Source: Burkholderiaceae bacterium
Lineage (GTDB): Bacteria; Pseudomonadota; Gammaproteobacteria; Burkholderiales; Burkholderiaceae
Direction: 5' to 3'
Assembly (NCBI GenBank): GCA_947371415.1
Contig: CANBPJ010000057.1
Location: 1-10,620, forward strand
DNA length: 10,620 bases
The notes beneath the pieces are model-generated. The model had not been told where the DNA came from. It saw only the letters and a program-made list of their open reading frames with translations, and did no database searches. Positions 6,072 through 10,620 of this stretch are shown in pieces; within the stretch, counting starts at the first letter, position 1, and each line of letters opens with the position of its first letter. Made by a program: the position numbers and the translations under genes.

Positions 6072-6626
6072 ATGTTCTGGAAACCCAGCCCTCTAATCAT
6101 CATCGGCCTAGCAGCCGCATCTGCCCCTATCATTGCCCAGGCCAAGATTTATGTCTCCGTAGAGCAAGCTCAAAAAATACTCTACCCAAATAAATCTCTC
6201 ACGAAAAATCCCATCATCATTACTGAAGACCTGCAAGACAAGATGCGCTCCGCTTCGAGCGTTCGCCAGCCATTCCAAGGAGATCGTGTTTGGAAAACGG
6301 CAGATGGCGGCTGGTTTATTGTGGATGAGGTAGTTGGTAAGCATGAAATGATTACCTATGCCGTAGCACTAAGTCCAGCGGGTGCGGTTACGGGCATTGA
6401 AATATTGGACTACGTTGAATCCTATGGCTACGAGGTTGGTGAAGCTCGGTGGCGCAATCAGTTTATTGGCAAGACAGCATCAGATCCGATTAAATTAAAT
6501 CAAGATATTCAGAATATTGGTGGCGCCACCCTTTCTTGCAAGCATCTGACCGATGGGGTGAAACGGGTTGCAGTCCTTTATGAGATTGCACTTAAAAACC
6601 AAACTCCAGCGCCCAAAGCAAAATGA
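6072..6626 (+). CDS. Exported FMN-binding domain protein (covalent flavin carrier)
   Basis: Encodes 184 residues. A Sec signal peptide ends at AQA (residues 22-24), so the mature protein is extracytoplasmic. The rest is an FMN-binding domain like that of NqrC/RnfG: FIVDEVVGKHEMITYAVAL, a G-x-V-x-G-I-E-I-L-D strand and a terminal GGATLSCKHLTDGVKRV segment. In this family ApbE attaches FMN by a phosphoester to the threonine of the GAT motif, here Thr153. The usual D-x-x-[ST]-GAT is changed: Gln147 replaces Asp and Gly150 replaces Ser/Thr. The stop overlaps the ApbE start as ATGA, implying coupled translation of enzyme and substrate. No heme motif is seen. Likely role: a one-protein electron carrier fed by the downstream membrane protein. 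The start has no clear ribosome site. Confidence 0.88.
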   Translation: MFWKPSPLIIIGLAAASAPIIAQAKIYVSVEQAQKILYPNKSLTKNPIIITEDLQDKMRSASSVRQPFQGDRVWKTADGGWFIVDEVVGKHEMITYAVALSPAGAVTGIEILDYVESYGYEVGEARWRNQFIGKTASDPIKLNQDIQNIGGATLSCKHLTDGVKRVAVLYEIALKNQTPAPKAK

Positions 6627-7462
6627 TTCGCTGTAAACCACTCCTAGGTACCTTTGTAGAGATATCGATTGCAGATGGAGCAAATTCTTTAAATGCAATT
6701 GAGAATGCATTTTTAGCTATTGAAGAAGTGCAGTCCTTAATGGGTTTTCATCATCCCGAAAGTGAGCTTTCTCAACTCAATGCACACTGCCATCTTAGAG
6801 CTATTCACATTCACCCTTGGACGGCAAAGGTCCTAAAGATCGCTCAAGAGATCAACCTGTACTCTGGTGGGCTCTTTAATTGCGGAATTGGTCATCGCTT
6901 AGTGGCCAGCGGGCTTCTGCCACGTCACTTCAATATCAAAGCAGCGGAAAGAGTAGATCAATTTGGCGGCATCGAACACCTCCAATTTCTAGAGCCTACT
7001 TTAGTGCGATCTGATCTACCACTCTGTCTAGATCTTGGAGGAATTGCCAAGGGCTTTGCTGTGGATCTCGCGGTCGATGTTCTTCAATGCGCAGGCATTC
7101 CATCGGGATCAGTGAATGCCGGCGGAGATCTCAGAGTGTTTGGAAGTGAAATACAGGCTATCCAAGTGAGAAATCCAGCCAATCCTCACGAGCTGATCAG
7201 CCTAGGCAATATGTCTGAGGGAGCCATTGCTACTAGTAGCCTTTACTTTGCTCAGCGGGACAGCTATTTAAAAAGTTATATGGTTAATCCCATCAATCAT
7301 GAACATATTGAATTTGCTGAGTCTTACTCAGTGATCGCAGAGCAATGCGTATATGCAGACGCCCTAACAAAGGTAGTCAGTATTTCCAGAAACACCAATC
7401 ATCCCTGCTTAGGTCATTTCTCTGCCCAAGCAATCAAAATACCAAACACCCATACAACATGA
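6623..7462 (+). CDS. apbE: ApbE-like FAD:protein FMN transferase
   Basis: Encodes 279 residues. ApbE uses FAD and Mg to transfer FMN onto a threonine of a target protein. Family motifs seen: PLLGTFVEI (6-14), M-G-F-H-H-P-E-S-E-L-S-Q-L-N (40-53), DLGGIAKGFAVD (137-148), NAGGDLRVFG (165-174), GAIATSS (200-206), YMVNP (219-223) and ADALTK (245-250, metal-binding region). Two motifs are off consensus: the usual FDxTVGPLV is FNCGIGHRLV, and the HIIDPRTG segment is SYMVNPINH. It lacks a signal peptide: the frame upstream meets TAA at 6593 with no usable start, although its presumed substrate is exported. It is shorter than the common 320-350 residues. Both ends overlap the neighbouring genes by ATGA, so the three genes form a translation-coupled block. 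Confidence 0.9.
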   Translation: MIRCKPLLGTFVEISIADGANSLNAIENAFLAIEEVQSLMGFHHPESELSQLNAHCHLRAIHIHPWTAKVLKIAQEINLYSGGLFNCGIGHRLVASGLLPRHFNIKAAERVDQFGGIEHLQFLEPTLVRSDLPLCLDLGGIAKGFAVDLAVDVLQCAGIPSGSVNAGGDLRVFGSEIQAIQVRNPANPHELISLGNMSEGAIATSSLYFAQRDSYLKSYMVNPINHEHIEFAESYSVIAEQCVYADALTKVVSISRNTNHPCLGHFSAQAIKIPNTHTT

Positions 7463-7884
7463 AAAATAATAGTCGCTTAGGAAAAATGCCCTCTTGGCAA
7501 AGAAATTTTGTTTTGCTGGGAATGCTTAGTTGCTCCCTCACGGGCACAGCCTATTTATTAGGCCATGAGTTTCAGATCCAACGCGCCGTCTTTGGGACGC
7601 ATACTGTACTAGCATGGCATGGAGTAGCTGCCATGCTGGCAAGCATAGCTTTGGGATCGATATTGCCTTTTCATCTCAAGGCTGGGCTAAAGTCAAAGCG
7701 AAAATTACTCAGCGGATTGAGTCAGCTGGGGTTTTTAGCAATACTCTTGGTATCTGGCACTCTGCTGTATTACGGCCCCGAGGAGATACGAGAGTCCGTA
7801 GTTCTGACTCACTGGCTAGTTGGAGTGACATTCTTTGCCATCTTTTTATTGCATGGCGTGTACTCTAAAAATTCTAGGCTCTAA
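7459..7884 (+). CDS. Four-helix membrane protein, possible b-type cytochrome partner of the flavoprotein
   Basis: Encodes 141 residues starting at the ATG that overlaps the ApbE stop; the frame is open further upstream but lies inside apbE. Four hydrophobic helices are predicted at about 16-35, 49-70, 86-105 and 114-134. Histidines fall in or beside helices: His36, His48, His54, His72, His118 and His132. These could ligate heme b, as in small cytochrome b561/DUF4405-like proteins. The phrases GSILPFHLK and SGTLLYYGPEEIRE resemble proteins found near ApbE/FMN-binding pairs, from memory only. Inference: it passes electrons from the quinone pool or another donor across the inner membrane to the exported flavoprotein. 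It is the last gene before a strong terminator. Confidence 0.75.
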   Translation: MKNNSRLGKMPSWQRNFVLLGMLSCSLTGTAYLLGHEFQIQRAVFGTHTVLAWHGVAAMLASIALGSILPFHLKAGLKSKRKLLSGLSQLGFLAILLVSGTLLYYGPEEIRESVVLTHWLVGVTFFAIFLLHGVYSKNSRL

Positions 7885-7893
7885 ATGTAAAAA

Positions 7894-7935
7894 GGTTCAT
7901 TGAGTTTCTGCTCAATGAACCCCATTTCTTTTTTA
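7894..7935. terminator. Bidirectional terminator between two convergent operons
   Basis: An 11-bp perfect stem (7894-7904 with 7911-7921) has a 6-base loop. On the plus strand it is followed by a T-rich run with TTTTTT near 7929-7934. On the minus strand the stem is followed immediately by TTTTT (A-run 7889-7893). It closes both the Fur-box operon and the persulfide operon. Confidence 0.92.
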
Positions 7936-7942
7936 GAAACGC

Positions 7943-8155
7943 TTACTTACAACAAGAATCCTTGCCGCCAGATGTGCCGCATGAGTTCACTCCCAAGAGT
8001 GGATAGGCTGGGCAAAAACGAAAGATGCCTGTAGCCAAAGGGATAAATCCGAGCCAACCCCACCAACCTACAACGCCATTGGCTGCTAGCGCTACCAGCA
8101 CAATACCTACTGAGATTCTCAAAATACGATCGATACCACCGACGTTACATTTCAT
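7943..8155 (-). CDS. DUF2892 (YgaP-like) membrane protein with Cys-rich tail
   Basis: Encodes 70 residues of the DUF2892 family, the two-helix membrane unit that in YgaP is fused to a rhodanese domain. Visible are the family start MKCNVGGIDRILRI, a first helix (about 12-28), a GWWGWLGFIPLATGIFRFCPAYPLLG second segment typical of the family, and a tail with GVNSCG. Cys48 and Cys59 are the usual family cysteines. The end is unusual in adding KDSCCK, giving Cys68 and Cys69. A strong ribosome site AAGGAG (8162-8167) lies 6 bases before the ATG. It is the third gene of the minus-strand operon, after the sulfur-sensing regulator, which suggests sulfur or persulfide handling at the membrane. No rhodanese domain is attached here. 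Confidence 0.88.
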   Translation of the reverse strand: MKCNVGGIDRILRISVGIVLVALAANGVVGWWGWLGFIPLATGIFRFCPAYPLLGVNSCGTSGGKDSCCK

Positions 8156-8195
8156 ATTGAACTCCTTTTAAAAACGATTAAATGATTTCCAACGA

Positions 8196-8522
8196 TTACT
8201 TCTTACAGTAATGCTTATATAGCAAACCCATGACTGCTACAGCTACCTGACTAGAGAGTGAGTAGTAAATTTGTTTTCCTTCTCTACGTGTTTTCACCAA
8301 CTTCTCCTTGCGCAAAACAGTGAGTTGCTGCGAGAGTGTGGGCTGATGTAGATCTAGCGCAGCCTCTAACTCGCCGACACATTTCTCCGCCTGAGCGATT
8401 TCACATAAGAGCATCATGCGATCGCGGTTAGATAGGACTTTCATGAGCTTGCAGGCTTCTTCTGCCGCAGACTGCATCTTCTTTAACTCCGCTTTAGAAA
8501 TAGGCATATTCATCGTGGTCAC
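8196..8522 (-). CDS. ArsR-family regulator of BigR/SqrR type (persulfide sensor)
   Basis: Encodes 108 residues with a winged helix-turn-helix: SVGEL-like CVGELEAALDL, then HQPTLSQQLTVLRKEKLVKTRREGKQIYYSL. It carries Cys40 (in MLLCEI) and Cys106 (in KHYCKK). These match in position the two cysteines of SqrR/BigR that form a polysulfide bridge and release DNA when persulfides rise. The metal-binding motif of classical ArsR (ELCVCDL) is absent, so metal sensing is unlikely. Cys24 and Cys48 are extra. The GTG start overlaps the dioxygenase stop by 4 bases (GTGA); ATG 8513 is an alternative. It should repress its own operon and the divergent TauE gene through the operator at 9395-9410. Confidence 0.9.
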   Translation of the reverse strand: MTTMNMPISKAELKKMQSAAEEACKLMKVLSNRDRMMLLCEIAQAEKCVGELEAALDLHQPTLSQQLTVLRKEKLVKTRREGKQIYYSLSSQVAVAVMGLLYKHYCKK

Positions 8523-9391
8523 AGCGCGTTTAACGGAATCTTTAAGTAAGCAATGCCATTGCCCTCTGGCTCGGGAAAGTGCCCAGCGCGAATATTCACC
8601 TGAATAGAGGGCAGTATCAGTACAGGCATCTCTAAAGTTTTATCGCGGGCAGTACGCATCTCTACAAATTGACTTTCGGTAATGCCGTCATGAACGTGGA
8701 TATTGTTCGCCTTCTCATCAGCAACCGTTGTCATACATACTGCAGGCCGATCAGTTGGTGGGTAATCGTGGCACATATATAGCTTGGTCTGCCCTGGATA
8801 AGATAGGATCTTTTGAATTGATCGATATAGAGTCTTGGCATCGCCACCTGGAAAATCGCAACGCGCACTTCCTACATCCGGCATAAATAAGGTATCGCCT
8901 ACAAAAATAGCGTCACCGATTTCATAGGCCATACACGCCGGGGTGTGGCCCGGCACAAAGAGTGCCCTTAGGGAGAGACCTCCGAATGCGAGCGACTCGC
9001 CCTCTTTCAACAGGTGATCAAATTGGGTGCCATCAGCCTGAAAGCGGTCGTCTAGATTAAATACGCCCTTAAATACGGTTTGCACACTCGTGATGTGATC
9101 CCCAATGACCAACTTACCGCCTAGGTGAGTTTGCAAATATGGCGCCGCCGTTAAATGGTCGGCATGAGCGTGCGTCTCCAAAATCCAGGACACCTGGAGT
9201 TGATGTGCATTAACAAAGCCAATAACCTCATCCGCTGATCTAGTGGTGGTTCTGCCCGATTTTGGGTCATAGTTCAGCACTGAATCGATGATGACGCAAG
9301 GGCTGCTATCCCCCTCATAAACGACATAGGTGAAAGTCCAGGTTTCTGGATCAAAAAAATCTTTAATTAGCGCACTTGGCTTTGAGCTCAC
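8519..9391 (-). CDS. Persulfide dioxygenase-like MBL-fold metallo-hydrolase (ETHE1/BLH type)
   Basis: Encodes 290 residues of the metallo-beta-lactamase fold. The metal motif THAHADH gives His74, His76, Asp78 and His79, followed by His149 (PGHT), Asp166 (GDTLF) and His208 (CHDY). SARCDFPGGD (175-184) resembles the substrate-side motif of ETHE1-type persulfide dioxygenases, which oxidise glutathione persulfide to sulfite with oxygen and iron. The protein is longer than ETHE1 (about 250) and resembles the BLH protein of bigR operons. It is cytosolic. The GTG start at 9391 gives the family N-terminus (DFFDPETWTFTYVV); no strong ribosome site is seen. It is the first gene of the operon, directly behind the operator and overlapping the regulator gene, which supports persulfide rather than a generic hydrolase role. 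Confidence 0.88.
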   Translation of the reverse strand: MSSKPSALIKDFFDPETWTFTYVVYEGDSSPCVIIDSVLNYDPKSGRTTTRSADEVIGFVNAHQLQVSWILETHAHADHLTAAPYLQTHLGGKLVIGDHITSVQTVFKGVFNLDDRFQADGTQFDHLLKEGESLAFGGLSLRALFVPGHTPACMAYEIGDAIFVGDTLFMPDVGSARCDFPGGDAKTLYRSIQKILSYPGQTKLYMCHDYPPTDRPAVCMTTVADEKANNIHVHDGITESQFVEMRTARDKTLEMPVLILPSIQVNIRAGHFPEPEGNGIAYLKIPLNAL

Positions 9392-9394
9392 AAT

Positions 9395-9410
9395 ATTCTT
9401 TCGGTTGAAT
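9395..9410. promoter_or_regulatory. SqrR/BigR operator ATTC-N8-GAAT
   Basis: ATTC (9395-9398) and GAAT (9407-9410) are separated by 8 bases; the arms extend one base further to TATTC/GAATA. This is the motif I recall for Rhodobacter SqrR. It lies 4 bases before the dioxygenase start codon, over the likely start of that transcript. It also overlaps the -35 of the divergent TauE promoter, so one site can shut both directions. Confidence 0.7.
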
Positions 9411-9434
9411 AAATATTATATATATTTATATACT
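9405..9434 (+). promoter_or_regulatory. Promoter of the TauE/SafE gene
   Basis: TTGAAT (9405-9410) is followed after 18 bases by TATACT (9429-9434). The -35 includes the right half of the operator. The predicted start near 9441 leaves a leader of about 17 bases before ATG 9458. Confidence 0.5.
9415..9420 (-). promoter_or_regulatory. -10 element of the persulfide operon promoter
   Basis: The minus strand reads a consensus TATAAT here, 23 bases before the GTG start. A matching -35 is poor (GATTAA at 17 bases, TTGTAG at 22), so the very AT-rich run or an alternative TATATA -10 at 9424-9419, 18 bases from TTGTAG, may be used. Confidence 0.4.
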
Positions 9435-9457
9435 ATATTAATCTACAATAAATTGCA

Positions 9458-10282
9458 ATGGACTATTCAACCCTTATCAGCCCTTTGCTAGGAATCTTGG
9501 TGGGCGTCCTCATGGGCCTCACAGGCGCTGGGGGCGGGATACTGTCAGTGCCTCTACTGGTGTTCTTCTTAGGTCTTCCGATTGCAGAGGCAGCCCCGAT
9601 CGCCCTCTGTGCGGTTGCCCTTGCTTCCAGCATTGGTGCAATCCTAGGTTTGAAAAATAAGATCTTGCGCTATAAAGCCGCTGGCTTCATGGCGATCTTT
9701 GGTTTAGCGCTATCCCCATTGGGCCTCTGGCTTGCCCCCAAGATCCCCAATGCGCCCCTGCAAATTCTATTTAGCCTAATCTTGTTATACGTTGCCATTC
9801 GCCTATTACGTCAGGCCCGCAATGAACTCAAAGGCATTCCTGAGGCAAACAGAAAGCCTCCTCCTTGCCTCATGAATCCCACTATCGGAAAACTGCAATG
9901 GACCTTACCCTGTGCACGCGCACTCATGCTTGCTGGTAGCCTCGCAGGTTTTTTATCTGGCTTACTAGGTGTTGGTGGTGGCTTCATCATTGTCCCTGCG
10001 CTAAAGCGTTACACCGACCTCCCAGTCAAATCCATTGTGGCAACCTCTCTTGGCGTGCTGGCCATCGTTACTGGTGGTGGCGCCATTTTCTCGGCAGCTA
10101 GCGGAAGTCTAAACATCCTGCTTGCCGCACCCTTTGCAGTGGCCGCATTAGGTGGCCTCTTAATGGGTCAACTCTTGGGTAAAAAATTGAGTGGTCCACA
10201 CACTCAGCTCATTTTTTCTATTTTTACTTTAGTGATCGCTATTAGCTTGCTAATCAAAGGCGCATTGCTTTTACCTATGTAA
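9458..10282 (+). CDS. TauE/SafE family membrane exporter (probable sulfite or sulfur-compound export)
   Basis: Encodes 274 residues with about eight hydrophobic helices in two repeated halves. Each half begins with the family motif: GLTGAGGGILSVPLL (20-34) and GLLGVGGGFIIVPAL (168-182). A hydrophilic loop at about 120-150 links them. TauE/SafE proteins export sulfite, sulfoacetate or related anions across the inner membrane. Here the gene is divergent from a persulfide dioxygenase and shares its operator, so export of the sulfite product is the most economical reading; an uptake role cannot be excluded. ATG 9458 lacks a strong ribosome site but gives the usual N-terminus right before helix 1. 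A terminator follows 24 bases after the stop. Confidence 0.92.
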   Translation: MDYSTLISPLLGILVGVLMGLTGAGGGILSVPLLVFFLGLPIAEAAPIALCAVALASSIGAILGLKNKILRYKAAGFMAIFGLALSPLGLWLAPKIPNAPLQILFSLILLYVAIRLLRQARNELKGIPEANRKPPPCLMNPTIGKLQWTLPCARALMLAGSLAGFLSGLLGVGGGFIIVPALKRYTDLPVKSIVATSLGVLAIVTGGGAIFSAASGSLNILLAAPFAVAALGGLLMGQLLGKKLSGPHTQLIFSIFTLVIAISLLIKGALLLPM

Positions 10283-10305
10283 AGCACCCTCACGTCTTGG
10301 AATAG

Positions 10306-10332
10306 AAAAAGCCCTCACTGAGAGGGCTTTTT
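10306..10332. terminator. Bidirectional terminator between tauE/safE-type gene and livF
   Basis: AAAAAGCCCTC (10306-10316) pairs with GAGGGCTTTTT (10322-10332) around a 5-base loop. The A/T ends of the stem supply a T-run in both directions, so it can stop the exporter transcript and the convergent livF transcript. Confidence 0.9.
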
Positions 10333-10356
10333 CATCAACAACGAAACTGCTTGCAC

Positions 10357-10620
10357 TTAGTGACCGCCAGCACCACCTAAATAAGCGGCTTTCACAGCAG
10401 GGTCATCCATCAACTTATCTGCTGGGCCATGAGTGGCAATTTTGCCGTTCTCAAGAACGTAGCCATAATCAGCAACCTTCAAGGCTGCTGCTGCAAACTG
10501 CTCTACCAACAACATAGTGACGCCCTGTGATTTGAGATTAGAAATAATCTTAAATACTTCCTCAACCAAAATTGGCGCTAAACCCATTGAGGGCTCATCC
10601 AAGAGAATGATCTCTGGATT
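10357..10620 (-). CDS. livF: Branched-chain amino acid ABC transporter ATPase, C-terminal part (5' end cut by window)
   Basis: The frame is open to the window edge and gives 87 residues of an ABC ATPase. It begins NPEIILLDEPSMGLAP, which contains Walker B (IILLDE) and the D-loop (SMGLAP). VTMLLVEQFA follows, with LVEQ in the place of the H-loop region as in LivF proteins, and then DYGYVLENGKI. The tail ends LGGAGGH, a LivF-like terminus. LivF is one of two ATPases driving the high-affinity LIV-I uptake system in the inner membrane. The apparent TTG start at 10602 is internal, since LDEPS belongs to Walker B. The remaining liv genes presumably lie beyond the right edge. Confidence 0.92.
   Translation of the reverse strand, partial: NPEIILLDEPSMGLAPILVEEVFKIISNLKSQGVTMLLVEQFAAAALKVADYGYVLENGKIATHGPADKLMDDPAVKAAYLGGAGGH

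Noticed and set aside
7345..7458. Upstream extension of the four-helix membrane protein
   Set aside because: Lies wholly inside apbE in another frame; the ATG overlapping the apbE stop gives a natural N-terminus.
8173..8198. Two copies of AACGATTA 18 bases apart near the end of the regulator gene
   Set aside because: Eight-base AT-rich repeat, partly in coding sequence; likely chance.

Overview
The window looks like chromosomal DNA of a betaproteobacterium, most likely a Burkholderiaceae member of the Polynucleobacter type. That placement rests on remembered resemblance of several proteins (a DUF6352 protein, a compact 115-residue FKBP, a livF tail ending GGAGGH), tight gene packing and a moderately AT-rich base composition. 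It is not a database result. There is no mobile element, tRNA, rRNA or CRISPR array. Both ends are cut inside genes.

Layout: (1) Positions 1-2091 hold the 3' end of an MFS transporter, a convergent DUF6352 gene whose stop overlaps it by 4 bases, and a divergent FKBP prolyl isomerase closed by a strong terminator. (2) Positions 2111-4805 hold a membrane-anchored lytic transglycosylase (minus), about 435 bases without a gene, a secreted DRGH-type nuclease (plus) and a small DUF3820 gene (minus). (3) Positions 4838-7935 form a five-gene plus-strand operon. A sigma70-type promoter (TTGAGA-17-TATATT) carries two Fur-box-like palindromes. The genes are a predicted outer-membrane beta-barrel protein (probable DUF6662), an overlooked 59-aa protein, an exported FMN-binding protein, an ApbE flavin transferase and a four-helix membrane protein with histidines in its helices. 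The last three are joined by ATGA stop/start overlaps, and a bidirectional terminator ends the unit. (4) Positions 7943-10332 form a sulfur-stress locus: a minus-strand operon of a persulfide-dioxygenase-like metallo-hydrolase, a BigR/SqrR-type ArsR regulator with its two sensor cysteines, and a Cys-rich DUF2892 protein, divergent from a TauE/SafE exporter. An ATTC-N8-GAAT operator sits in the shared promoter region. (5) A cut livF gene ends the window.

Functionally, region 3 reads as an iron-starvation-induced electron-transfer module. The membrane protein would pass electrons to the covalently flavinylated exported protein, perhaps for ferric reduction, with the barrel protein in the outer membrane. 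This combination is the most novel item here. Region 4 is a recognisable sulfide/persulfide detoxification circuit: the regulator senses persulfide, the dioxygenase oxidises it to sulfite and the TauE/SafE protein exports the product.
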